Assembly: GCF_016908355.1 (NCBI RefSeq) | Contig: NZ_JAFBDT010000005.1 | Span: 62,001 to 126,000 of the forward strand | Origin: Fusibacter tunisiensis | Lineage (GTDB): Bacteria; Bacillota; Clostridia; Peptostreptococcales; Acidaminobacteraceae | Direction of reading: 5' to 3' | Length of the DNA: 64,000 nucleotides | Part shown: positions 9,421 through 17,184 of the stretch, one piece after another | How the letters are laid out: each line of letters begins with the position of its first letter | Numbering within the stretch: the first letter of the stretch is position 1 | The notes under the pieces: generated by a model | What the model was told of the DNA's origin: nothing | The model's database searches: none | Seen by the model: the letters and a program-made list of their open reading frames with translations, nothing else | Made by a program: the position numbers and the translations under genes

Positions 9421-10584
9421 TTACAATTTCATAAATCTCTTTGCGACTGCACGTATGGGTTTATAGAGGACCCCTTCTAATTTTTTAGTAACATTTTCAA
9501 GTTCTTCAATAATTTTAATTTCTTGTGGACAATGTTTCTCGCATTTTCCACACTTCACACAAAGAGATGCATTATGTGGTTCACTTTTTAAACTTGTTTG
9601 CATCAAGTATTTAGAAAATGCCCCAATTCTTCCTTCAATTTCAATATCATTATAGCAAGATAAGCACGTTGGTATATCAACCCCAACCGGACACGGCATG
9701 CAGTAATTACATCCAGTACAAGGCACCTTGATCTTCTCATGTAGCGTTTTTTTAACTTGATCAAACATTGTTTTTTCAACTTCTGTAAACGCATTAACAT
9801 CGGTTTCGCTTGCAACTCTCATATTTTCATTTAGCATTTCCATGGAATTCATCCCAGATAAAACTAGGGTAACCTCGGGCTGATCCCATATCCACTTCAA
9901 TGCCCACTCAGCAGGAGATCGTTTTACTTTCGCTGCTTCAAAAGTCTTATAAACTTCCTTTGGCAAATTATTTACAAGTTTTCCTCCTCTTAATGGTTCC
10001 ATAATCATCACCGGTAACCCTTTAGAAGCTGCATACTTAAGACCACTCTTACCCGCTTGATTGTTCTCATCCAAGTAATTATACTGAATCATACAAAATT
10101 CCCATTCATATGCATCCAATATTTTAATGAACTCTGATTTGCCCCCATGATAAGAAAATCCAATGTTTCGGATTTCTCCACTTTTTTTCTTTTCATCAAT
10201 CCACTGAACAACCCCTAGTTCTTTCAGTCGGTCCCAGGTGACTAAATCAGTCAACATATGCATCAAATAATAATCAATATAATCTGTTTGAAGTCGTTGA
10301 AGTTCTTTGTAAAAGAGCTTATCAAAATCTTCATATTTTTTAACCAAGTAAGGTGGCAACTTTGTGGCAACATTCACCTTTTTTCGATATCCTTTGGCTA
10401 AAATTCTACCTAAAATTACTTCACTATTTGGATAAATATAGGCTGTGTCAAAATAGTTAACACCATTTTCAATTGCGTGAATAATTTGCTCTTCGACTTC
10501 ACTCTCACTTTTGGAAAATCTCATACACCCAAAACCAAGTATAGATAAGTGCTCTTTGTTCTTTGGATTAACTCTATTTTTCAT
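9421..10584 (-). CDS. Aldo/keto reductase with C-terminal 4Fe-4S ferredoxin domain
   Basis: 387 aa. Residues 1-280 are an aldo/keto reductase barrel: FDTAYIYPNSE has the catalytic Asp/Tyr region, and YYLMHML and IQYNYLD are family blocks. Residues 290-355 carry cysteine clusters CTGCNYCMPCPVG and CVKCGKCEKHCPQEI, which should bind iron-sulfur clusters. Such fused oxidoreductases are common in anaerobic Clostridia and probably take electrons from ferredoxin or NAD(P)H; the substrate is unknown. A good SD (GAGAGG) lies 5 bases before the ATG. It is followed by repeat copy 5. Confidence 0.92.
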   Translation of the reverse strand: MKNRVNPKNKEHLSILGFGCMRFSKSESEVEEQIIHAIENGVNYFDTAYIYPNSEVILGRILAKGYRKKVNVATKLPPYLVKKYEDFDKLFYKELQRLQTDYIDYYLMHMLTDLVTWDRLKELGVVQWIDEKKKSGEIRNIGFSYHGGKSEFIKILDAYEWEFCMIQYNYLDENNQAGKSGLKYAASKGLPVMIMEPLRGGKLVNNLPKEVYKTFEAAKVKRSPAEWALKWIWDQPEVTLVLSGMNSMEMLNENMRVASETDVNAFTEVEKTMFDQVKKTLHEKIKVPCTGCNYCMPCPVGVDIPTCLSCYNDIEIEGRIGAFSKYLMQTSLKSEPHNASLCVKCGKCEKHCPQEIKIIEELENVTKKLEGVLYKPIRAVAKRFMKL

Positions 10585-10633
10585 CTAAACCTCTCTCTTT
10601 TTACAAAAGTTTCTTTATTCAATCGGATGACTT

Positions 10634-11128
10634 TCATCGGACCATAATTTCACCCGTAGTGAAGTTGATATACACATTCTTTTCATAAGGATCTTCAAAA
10701 ACCAACCAATACATATGGTTTGCTATATTATCACCAGCATTACTTTTTTCTTTAGTATAGGATTGCCAAACAAGAAGCTTGTCCGTATTCACTTCGTACC
10801 CATTATCCAGTCCAATTTGTTTTGCTTTCACATAGCTGATTCCCTCATGTGCATATATGACATGTGCTTTCTTGTCCATAAAAAGCACGTACACAAATTT
10901 ATCTTGATTCGTTTCTGAATCGACTCCAATATACAAATAATTTTTGTCATGTTTTTCTTTCTCAAGGACATCCATTTGATACACTGTCGAAATTCTATTT
11001 GCATTGCTGGCTTCAGCATGATACTTCCATTCTTCAAACACAGCCAACATAAGCCCCCTAAACTGAAATAAAGCGCTTAAAACTAATACTATTATACAAA
11101 TTATAAAGATCTTCTTTTTAGGGCTCAT
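10634..11128 (-). CDS. YpmB/TseB-like membrane-anchored protein (DUF5590/PepSY-like)
   Basis: 164 aa. One N-terminal membrane helix (about 6-27) anchors an extracytoplasmic domain. The pattern of conserved tyrosines, the helix KAKQIGLDNGYEVN, and the final WLVFEDPYEKNVYINFTTGEI resemble the YpmB family, whose B. subtilis member influences cell-wall elongation through PBP2A. SD is AAGGGGG before the ATG. It lies 49 bp upstream of the reductase gene on the same strand and may share its transcript. Confidence 0.65.
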   Translation of the reverse strand: MSPKKKIFIICIIVLVLSALFQFRGLMLAVFEEWKYHAEASNANRISTVYQMDVLEKEKHDKNYLYIGVDSETNQDKFVYVLFMDKKAHVIYAHEGISYVKAKQIGLDNGYEVNTDKLLVWQSYTKEKSNAGDNIANHMYWLVFEDPYEKNVYINFTTGEIMVR

Positions 11129-11167
11129 GAAAATCCCCCTTCGTTTCTCTTTTTGATGGTTCCATAT

Positions 11168-11287
11168 TCACATCCCTCTATACCAACATAAATTCTGATG
11201 AAACTCAAACCCAAGTTTTCCCAAAATTTTTACAGATGCCCTGTTCTGTGGATCAACAGATGCACCCAGTCGCTTAATACTTGTAAC
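11168..11287 (-). pseudogene. C-terminal remnant of a GNAT acetyltransferase
   Basis: About 40 codons ending at TGA 11168 read KRLGASVDPQNRASVKILGK then LGFE, the typical last strand-helix block of GNAT acetyltransferases. A stop precedes the piece and no start codon is present. It is a relic and makes no protein. Confidence 0.6.
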
Positions 11288-11332
11288 TTATGAGGCGTGC
11301 TTTCGGCATGTGGTTATCATCTCGGTATTCAG

Positions 11333-11944
11333 CTAAACTTTATTTGATCGAATCAGCAAATCTGTCTCCACATTCAACCCCTTAAACGACCAAGATGGAA
11401 TACATTCACTAAATGCATATTGCTGAACGCGTAGTACATCACCATCAGTTAAGCTGTATACAATCGCATAGCCGTGATCGATATCGATGATCCAATACTC
11501 CTGAACCCCGCTATTCGCATAGAGACTGAGCTTCTTTATCATGTATTTACCACGCGTCCTTGGCGACAGGACCTCTACCACCAGCGTGGGCACACCGTGA
11601 TATTTGCCCTTTCCATCGATGTTTTCGGAATCGCATATCACCAGGATGTCTGGCTGCACGATATTAGGGTCATCTTCGAAATTCGGCGAATTATTTTTAA
11701 GCCGCACATCAAAAAGGCCCATTATAGGGCTGCACGCTTTTCCTTTAAAAAAATTATAGAACTGACCGAAAATCTCTCGGATTGCAACTTGATGGGCATG
11801 ACATGGCGAAGCCATAAAGTAGATTTCACCATCGATTAGCTCGTACTGGGTCTCTGTATTTTCTGTAATCTCCAAAAACTCAGAAAGTGTCACTCGTCTT
11901 CGCAGATAATATTCTGCAGTGCTCTCCTTCATCACATAGACCAT
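11333..11944 (-). CDS. Uma2 family endonuclease-like protein
   Basis: 203 aa. The order TQYELIDGEIYFMA, PDILVICD, PTLVVEVLSPRTR and KLSLYANSGVQEYWIID is the signature of Uma2/DUF820 proteins, which have a PD-(D/E)XK nuclease fold (E, D and E-V-L positions visible). The cellular role is unknown. Start ATG at 11944 or 11932; neither has a strong SD, and the frame continues upstream into an antitoxin-like remnant, so expression is uncertain. It is the only member in the window. Confidence 0.82.
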   Translation of the reverse strand: MVYVMKESTAEYYLRRRVTLSEFLEITENTETQYELIDGEIYFMASPCHAHQVAIREIFGQFYNFFKGKACSPIMGLFDVRLKNNSPNFEDDPNIVQPDILVICDSENIDGKGKYHGVPTLVVEVLSPRTRGKYMIKKLSLYANSGVQEYWIIDIDHGYAIVYSLTDGDVLRVQQYAFSECIPSWSFKGLNVETDLLIRSNKV

Positions 11945-12010
11945 GGGATCTTGATAGGGAATAAGCTTTGCTACCCCCCTCTCGTTTTTAGTAACGATGA
12001 CCTCATTATC
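11945..12010 (-). pseudogene. Phd-type antitoxin tail remnant in frame with Uma2
   Basis: 22 codons directly upstream of and in frame with the Uma2 start read DNEVIVTKNERGVAKLIPYQ, close to the conserved end of the Phd/YefM DNA-binding domain. A TAA at 12014 closes it upstream. Probably the tail of a lost antitoxin gene fused to the Uma2 frame. Confidence 0.45.
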
Positions 12011-12121
12011 TTTTTAACTGTTCCAATTTAGCACCCTTTAGCCACCATGTCTCGATATGATCCGATCGACACTTCCTTACATCTTAACTGTTCACAACTC
12101 GGCAAATCCGGGTATCAGCCA

Positions 12122-12156
12122 GGGACAGGTCAGGGGTCCGTTTTTCCTCCGTCCCC
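12122..12156 (-). repeat. REP-like dispersed repeat, copy 6
   Basis: Starts within a few bases of the corA stop codon, same orientation as the gene. Confidence 0.92.
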
Positions 12157-12162
12157 AAACGA

Positions 12163-13221
12163 TTAATCTCTCCCAAACTTAAAATAACCCCACATTCCAG
12201 CGCCAATTACAACGCATGCACCAGCAAAAATATGAAATGCATATGGAAAAGAAAGTCCCGGAAAATGGACGAAATTCATTCCAAAAACACCCGCCAAAAA
12301 TGAAAGCGGTATAAAAATAACTGAGAAAATGGTTAATGTCATCATCGTTTTATTGAGTGCATTGCTCTTTTCCGCCATCTGCATCTCATAAAGACTGGTA
12401 ATCATCTCACGATAACTCTTTAAAGATTCCGTTAATTGATTTAAATGATCCATCACATCCGAATAATAAGGTGCATCTTGAGGATTAAAATAATCACTTA
12501 CTTCACGTGTAAACCCCGTAATCGCATCCTTTATTGGGGAAATGGCATTTACCATATACAAAAGTTCTTTTCTCAATTGATAAATGTCCGTCATATCCGT
12601 ACTCCCAGTTTCCAGAACAGCCATCTCAACTTCGGAAAACTGCTCATATGATTTGCTCACAACGGGAAAGTAATGGTCCACAACCGCATCCAACAAAGAA
12701 TAAAACAAATAATCCGTACCACGCGCTCGCGTTCGCCCACCATTCTTTTCGAGCCTACTGCGCACACCGTCAAAAACGTCACCCTCTGTCTCTTGAAATG
12801 TCATCAAAACATTGTCTTTGACGAAAATTGACACATGCTCGTGACGGATTTCATCATTTCTCAAATACATCATTTTAATAATTGAAAACAGGTAGGACTC
12901 CTTTAATTCAATCTTACTACGCTGAGACACATGGACAACATCTTCCAAATCCATTAAATGCAAATCAAACTTTTCCCCAATTTCGCGAATTAAAGTCACA
13001 TCATTCAAACCCGTAATATTAATCCAATAATTTTTACCCACCAGATCAACTTCTGAAAAATCCTTAACAATAAAATGCTCACACGCCGCCTCATCATAGG
13101 CGTAGACCTCAATTGTCACTTCTATATTTTCATGGATACCGGTATAGCTTAAAGTCCCAGGCGCTTCTCCAACCGTCTGTTTCTTTTGCTGAAATACACT
13201 TAAAGGATCTTTAAAATTCAT
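12163..13221 (-). CDS. corA: CorA family magnesium/cobalt transporter
   Basis: About 352 aa. A large N-terminal cytoplasmic alpha/beta domain is followed by a long helix and two C-terminal membrane helices. The family signature GMNF, which ends the first membrane helix and forms the selectivity filter, is present (LAGVFGMNFVHFPG), followed by the periplasmic loop and helix FAGACVVIGAGMWGYF. It works as a homopentameric Mg2+ channel. I chose ATG 13221 because GGAGGTGG overlaps the first codons of the longer frame that begins at 13242; an intermediate GTG is also possible. Confidence 0.93.
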   Translation of the reverse strand: MNFKDPLSVFQQKKQTVGEAPGTLSYTGIHENIEVTIEVYAYDEAACEHFIVKDFSEVDLVGKNYWINITGLNDVTLIREIGEKFDLHLMDLEDVVHVSQRSKIELKESYLFSIIKMMYLRNDEIRHEHVSIFVKDNVLMTFQETEGDVFDGVRSRLEKNGGRTRARGTDYLFYSLLDAVVDHYFPVVSKSYEQFSEVEMAVLETGSTDMTDIYQLRKELLYMVNAISPIKDAITGFTREVSDYFNPQDAPYYSDVMDHLNQLTESLKSYREMITSLYEMQMAEKSNALNKTMMTLTIFSVIFIPLSFLAGVFGMNFVHFPGLSFPYAFHIFAGACVVIGAGMWGYFKFGRD

Positions 13222-13258
13222 AAAATTCACTTCCACCTCCATATAACACTGTCAGCCA

Positions 13259-13293
13259 GGGACAGGTCAGGGGTCCATTTTTCCTCCGTCCCC
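13259..13293 (-). repeat. REP-like dispersed repeat, copy 7
   Basis: Lies between the corA start region and the terminator of the next gene upstream, abutting the T-run of that terminator. Confidence 0.9.
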
Positions 13294-13319
13294 AAAAAAA
13301 AGCGTAGATACTCTACGCT
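13294..13319 (-). terminator. Intrinsic terminator of the secreted-protein gene
   Basis: A perfect 8-bp stem AGCGTAGA/TCTACGCT with a 3-base loop is followed on the minus strand by eight T. It lies 29 bp after the 13348 stop. Confidence 0.88.
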
Positions 13320-13347
13320 AAATTTTTCCTATCTTTAGACTAGAAAA

Positions 13348-14712
13348 TCAATCTTCATAGACAATAACAACCTCTTGTGTTGAATTAATCCAGTCTACTT
13401 TACAGTTCAAATTCTCTGCAGCAAATCTTACAGGAACAAAAGTTCTTCCATTTTGGACCACGGGCACAACATCCATGGTTTGACTGGTTCCGTTTATCGT
13501 AAGATCCGTCTTACCAACCCACATTTCAACCACATTTCCACGTGCATTAATGGTGATTTTTTGTGTTGCATCTTCCCATTCAATTGTTCCCCCCATTGCT
13601 TCAACAATTGCTCGGATTGGAACCATAGTTCTACTGGAAAGAACAACCGGTGTCGTGCCACGACCAGGATCAACCTCTTGATTTTTCCCATTAACAGTCA
13701 TATCTGGACTGTCAACTTTTAACATAATAAAGTTACGCATTTTTGAAGACGCAACCATATCTGCCGTCGTCTTTGAAGTAAATGTTTGAAGAGGTGCACT
13801 TAATTTCTCTTCTATATTTTCAAGTGGGTTTGCTTCAGCAAGAACCGCCTTAACTGTATAATAATAACTTGTATTAGGCAGAACATTTACATCCGCATAT
13901 GAAGTTCCAGAAATATAAAAATCCGACACAGAAATACCCAATTCATCAGGACTAGTAGACCTGTAAATTCTGTATCCCAAACCATTTGCAGGTTGCCACA
14001 TAATTCTAATTCCAGACTCAAAAGCCTCTGCACCAATAAGTGGTTTTTCTTTCCATTCATACGTATATCGAATGCCTATTGATCCTGGGCCTCCCCCATA
14101 AATACCAAAATACAAAGCGTGTTTTTGGCCTGGATTTCCAGTTGAAACAAATTTCATCGTCATATCGATTTCTGCACTAACTTGCATTTGAGGGTCGCCA
14201 CCATAACCTAACTTAAAATTGCTCGGTGAGGATCCATCAGGATAGACTATCGTTGCCATCTTTTTGCTTGCTGTCGCTGAACCTATGTTTAAATCTGCTA
14301 AATCCATATTAAAATAAGGCTTAAACCCAATTGAAAAATTCCCGTCCTTATTGCTGAGTACTTCTTGATTCAGTTTAATTGTCACCATCTCTTCTGGCAT
14401 AATGACACTCGGCGGATTGTTCCAAGTGTAAATTGCATGAATATTCACCGGATTGTTTTCATCCCTCGATGCATATGGTCCCAAACCATATGGTTGGGTC
14501 ATTTGCATTTCAATTCGATTGCCAGTCCGATCCGCATAATAACTCATGGTATCACTAGGCTTATAGCCCTCTGGTATTGGATACTCATACCGATCAACTA
14601 AAACCCATGCATACTGAGTATCAGCACTTGCTATCCCACCCCCAACCATAAAAACGCTTAGCACAAGACTCAACATCAAAACCATACTCAATGCCTTACG
14701 CATTCTGTTCAT
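13348..14712 (-). CDS. Secreted protein with Fn3-like and copper-amine-oxidase stalk domains
   Basis: 454 aa. A signal peptide (about 1-30, cleavage near IASADT) sends it outside the cell. Residues 30-220 are a beta-rich domain I do not recognise. Residues 225-315 resemble a fibronectin type III fold (GIRIMWQPANGLGYRIYRS, PNTSYYYTVKA). Residues 330-452 are two copper-amine-oxidase N-terminal-type repeats (VLSSRTMVPIRAIVEAMGG and VVQNGRTFVPVRFAAENLN), a stalk domain common in Clostridia surface proteins with no amine oxidase activity of its own. Probably cell-wall associated. Own terminator follows. Confidence 0.85.
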   Translation of the reverse strand: MNRMRKALSMVLMLSLVLSVFMVGGGIASADTQYAWVLVDRYEYPIPEGYKPSDTMSYYADRTGNRIEMQMTQPYGLGPYASRDENNPVNIHAIYTWNNPPSVIMPEEMVTIKLNQEVLSNKDGNFSIGFKPYFNMDLADLNIGSATASKKMATIVYPDGSSPSNFKLGYGGDPQMQVSAEIDMTMKFVSTGNPGQKHALYFGIYGGGPGSIGIRYTYEWKEKPLIGAEAFESGIRIMWQPANGLGYRIYRSTSPDELGISVSDFYISGTSYADVNVLPNTSYYYTVKAVLAEANPLENIEEKLSAPLQTFTSKTTADMVASSKMRNFIMLKVDSPDMTVNGKNQEVDPGRGTTPVVLSSRTMVPIRAIVEAMGGTIEWEDATQKITINARGNVVEMWVGKTDLTINGTSQTMDVVPVVQNGRTFVPVRFAAENLNCKVDWINSTQEVVIVYED

Positions 14713-14800
14713 CCCCTTTCAAAGAAACTAATGAACTCGCCAAATTTCTAGACTATAAAATTTTTACCCCTAAAAATAGACTTAACGCATAAAAATCAAA

Positions 14801-15229
14801 TCAATTCACCCCATAAGTTCTCTTCATAAAATCCACTGTAAATCGCATCAATTTTTCCAAAACAGTTACATCAATATCTGATAATTTCTTTACATAAATA
14901 CAGGCTTTCCCCTTTTTAAACTTCCCCAAATCAGTTAACATAGACTCATGCTCTTCTAAGCCCGTAAAAACATAAAGGGATAACGCTGTTTTTCTTGGTG
15001 AAAATCCAATAATCGGCCAATCGCCTTCTTGTGAGCTCCTTTCCGACTTATAATGATACTTGCCAAATCCTATAATAGATGTTCCCCACATTCTCGGTGG
15101 CTCACCTGTTACCAGTGTCATTAACTTAATCAACTCATAACTGTCGCTCTTCTTTTGCTCTGTATTTGCATAAGCATCAATAAACGCATATACATCTGCA
15201 TCATTTTCCTTGGTTTTCAGCTCACTCAT
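14801..15229 (-). CDS. DUF1801 (YdhG-like) domain protein
   Basis: 142 aa. The blocks FIDAYANTEQKKSDSYELIK, MWGTSIIGFGKYHYK and the end CIYVKKLSDIDVTVLEKL fit DUF1801, a small soluble fold found in many bacteria with no proven biochemical role. SD GGAGGGATTCT precedes ATG 15229. Monocistronic on sequence evidence. Confidence 0.85.
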   Translation of the reverse strand: MSELKTKENDADVYAFIDAYANTEQKKSDSYELIKLMTLVTGEPPRMWGTSIIGFGKYHYKSERSSQEGDWPIIGFSPRKTALSLYVFTGLEEHESMLTDLGKFKKGKACIYVKKLSDIDVTVLEKLMRFTVDFMKRTYGVN

Positions 15230-15274
15230 AGAATCCCTCCTACATCTAATTTAACACGCTCTCAGCTTTCACCC

Positions 15275-15310
15275 GGGGACAGGTCATGGGTCCGTTTTTC
15301 CTCCGTCCCC
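15275..15310 (-). repeat. REP-like dispersed repeat, copy 8
   Basis: Begins a few bases after the stop of the ATPase gene, in the gene's orientation. Confidence 0.92.
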
Positions 15311-15318
15311 AAACGAAA

Positions 15319-16593
15319 TTAATCTCTCAACGCTGTTATTGGAACCACATAAACCCCATCAGGCCTTAGATATGCAGCCTTACATATGCCACAGACAACG
15401 CACATAACCTTTGGTGGTTTTCCCTTATCATTTATTATTTTGTTCCTAATTCTTATCAATGTATCTGCGGCTTCATCAATCTGATTGCTCCCAAGTTTTA
15501 TCTCTATGGCAACCCAATCACCATTCTCCAGCTCAACAACAGAGTCGATCTCATCCCCATCATAATCTTGATAATGATATAGCTTGGCATTAAAGGATTC
15601 TGCATAGATCCTTAAATCTCTTTCACATAGGGCTTCAAATAGAAAGCCTAGTGTGTTCAAATCATTAATGAGCATCTTTGGTGTTGCATTTAATAAAGCA
15701 CAGGCTAAGGAAGGGTCGACAAAGTGCCTCTTATCTAACTTTTTCAGTCTTGTTGAGGATCTAATATTTGAAGAGAAGGCTTTCTGATTCTCAATAAGGA
15801 ACATTCTCTCGAAAAGAGTCAGATAGGTTGAGATGGTATCGACATCCAAATCGTCCTCTTCGTGTTCTCTTATATCTCGTCTTAAAGTACTCATTGAAAC
15901 TGTGGTACTTTCATTCCTGGCCAAAGACCTAAGGAGTAGATTCATTTTCCGAGTGTTCCTATTGATTCCTTCCAGCCTATAAATGTCATGGTTGATAGTG
16001 GCATTTAAGTACTCTCTGGCAAGAACAGTATAATCTGAGAACTCAACATCTAAGCTGCCTGGCCATCCTCCTCTTATAATTAGGTTTATGATCCTGTCTA
16101 ATCTTGCCTCATCAACCACTATGTTCATGTAGTTCCCATTGCAAATATCTTCAAAGGAAATCTGTCCAGATGAATCCTTGGACTCATATAAAGACATAGG
16201 ACGCATTCTTAAGGTGGATATCCTCCCTGCACCACTGTGAAGTATTCCCTTCTGGGCAGGAGTAGTAGAGCCTGTCAATATAAACTGCCCCTTAGTGCCT
16301 CGTTGGTCAACTTCAAATCTTACTGCATCCCATAGTTCAGGGACCTCTTGCCATTCATCTATTAGCCTTGGATTATCCCCTTCTAAAACCAGCTTTGGGT
16401 CAATTTGGGCTAAAGATTTGTTCTGGAAGTTTCCTGCAGGATCTCCCAGATAAATGCTGCTATTGCTGTGGATATTGGCAGTCCAAGTTTTCCCACACCA
16501 TTTAGCACCTTCAATGCAAACCGCTCCAAATGTCCTTAAATGACTTTCTACAGCCTTATCAATGATTCTTGGTAAATACTCTTGAGTCTTCAT
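15319..16593 (-). CDS. AAA ATPase with C-terminal DUF4143 domain
   Basis: 424 aa. The N-terminal P-loop is at about 29-36 (GAKWCGKTW), Walker B-like LIDEWQEVP at about 77, and sensor region FILTGST near 105. The C-terminal DUF4143 part includes a PD-(D/E)XK-like core (EIDSVVELENGDWVAIEIKLG). This AAA_14/DUF4143 family is abundant in anaerobes. It is sometimes linked with mobile or defence DNA, but its substrate is unknown. The promoter region holds three 23-bp-phased repeats. Confidence 0.88.
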   Translation of the reverse strand: MKTQEYLPRIIDKAVESHLRTFGAVCIEGAKWCGKTWTANIHSNSSIYLGDPAGNFQNKSLAQIDPKLVLEGDNPRLIDEWQEVPELWDAVRFEVDQRGTKGQFILTGSTTPAQKGILHSGAGRISTLRMRPMSLYESKDSSGQISFEDICNGNYMNIVVDEARLDRIINLIIRGGWPGSLDVEFSDYTVLAREYLNATINHDIYRLEGINRNTRKMNLLLRSLARNESTTVSMSTLRRDIREHEEDDLDVDTISTYLTLFERMFLIENQKAFSSNIRSSTRLKKLDKRHFVDPSLACALLNATPKMLINDLNTLGFLFEALCERDLRIYAESFNAKLYHYQDYDGDEIDSVVELENGDWVAIEIKLGSNQIDEAADTLIRIRNKIINDKGKPPKVMCVVCGICKAAYLRPDGVYVVPITALRD

Positions 16594-16613
16594 TTTAATT
16601 TCACCTCAACTCC

Positions 16614-16642
16614 ATTATAAATCCAATCGGTCATTTTTGCAA
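16614..16642 (-). promoter_or_regulatory. Promoter of the AAA/DUF4143 gene
   Basis: On the minus strand TTGCAA (16637-16642), 17 bases, then a perfect TATAAT (16614-16619). A copy of the CGGTC repeat lies in the spacer. Confidence 0.65.
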
Positions 16643-16684
16643 TTTATAATCGGTCGTTTTCCCCGTTCTCATTCGGTCATTTTT
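16626..16684. repeat. Three direct repeats at 23-bp spacing (operator-like)
   Basis: The 11-base core TCGGTC(A/G)TTTT recurs at about 16627, 16650 and 16673, exactly 23 bases apart, with unrelated sequence between. The phase (about two helical turns) and the position upstream of and inside the promoter suggest a protein-binding array. Confidence 0.6.
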
Positions 16685-16690
16685 CTATCC

Positions 16691-16726
16691 GGGAACAGGT
16701 CATGGGTCCGTTTTTCCTCCGTCCCC
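16691..16726 (-). repeat. REP-like dispersed repeat, copy 9
   Basis: The last copy in the window, with one extra A in the first arm (GGGAACAGG). It lies between the ATPase promoter and the restriction operon terminator. Confidence 0.88.
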
Positions 16727-16745
16727 AGAAAGAAACTTAAAATAA

Positions 16746-16772
16746 GCCATGCGTCAACATTCGACACATGGC
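16746..16772 (-). terminator. Terminator of the type I restriction operon
   Basis: GCCATG(T)GTC and GAC(G)CATGGC pair around a 7-base loop and are followed on the minus strand by TTATTTT. It lies about 100 bp past the last small ORF. Confidence 0.65.
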
Positions 16773-16873
16773 CTATAACCCTCAAACAAATTATTTTATT
16801 AATATCGCATACAGTTTTCGTCCCAACACGTCCCAACTTTTCATCGATTTTCGGCGTTGACTAGTTGGGATTT

Positions 16874-16933
16874 TTACACTATATACTCACCAGATCGATT
16901 AGGTTTCTCACCCGGTTTTTGTAATTTGCTCAT
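16874..16933 (-). CDS. 19-aa YjzC-like peptide
   Basis: MSKLQKPGEKPNRSGEYIV, preceded by a strong SD (GGGAGGTTGAGAG). It matches the N-terminal pattern of the YjzC family (KL.PG...P.SG.Y), whose members are usually 50-60 aa, so this is either a truncated copy or a real minimal form. It starts 12 bp after the stop of the ssDNA-binding gene, in the same operon. Too short for any firm call. Confidence 0.5.
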   Translation of the reverse strand: MSKLQKPGEKPNRSGEYIV

Positions 16934-16945
16934 CTCTCAACCTCC

Positions 16946-17167
16946 CTAAAGTTTCATCTCATTCAGTAAATCCCTCAGCTTTTTAAGTTCTTCTACGCTT
17001 AAGGTTACACCTTTGCCCATTTTCTCATGTTCAGGAGCCCAATCTCTAATATCATATTTAGGCTCCCTGTCATTCCAGCTGATTAAATTCAGTTCCTTTG
17101 ACCAGCCTTTATTGTTTTCTGAAAGAGTACCCACGGTTTCTTTAATTTCATATTTTATTTCTGCCAT
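16946..17167 (-). CDS. PC4/YdbC-like single-stranded DNA-binding protein
   Basis: 73 aa. KYEIKETVGTLSENNKGWSKELNLISWN, then YDIRDWAPEHEKMGKGVTLS (two stretches), is the pattern of YdbC/PC4-type proteins, which dimerise and bind ssDNA without sequence preference. It starts 17 bp after the hsdR stop, so it is probably cotranscribed with the restriction genes. A role in protecting or processing DNA ends made by HsdR would be plausible but is inference. Confidence 0.82.
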   Translation of the reverse strand: MAEIKYEIKETVGTLSENNKGWSKELNLISWNDREPKYDIRDWAPEHEKMGKGVTLSVEELKKLRDLLNEMKL

Positions 17168-17184
17168 CTATACCTATCCTTTCA

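Noticed and set aside
12534-12821. Plus-strand open frame of 95 codons inside corA
   Set aside because: Antisense shadow of a well supported gene.
15319-16593. AAA/DUF4143 ATPase as a new defence gene
   Set aside because: The family is widespread outside defence islands and it has its own promoter, separated from the restriction operon by a repeat and a terminator.
16626-16684. Short CRISPR-like array
   Set aside because: Only three 11-base cores, no conserved full repeat of 25-40 bp, no cas genes.
16637-16864. Plus-strand open frame of 75 codons over the repeat and terminator region
   Set aside because: Composed of repeat copy 9, phased repeats and a terminator; no SD, composition not protein-like.
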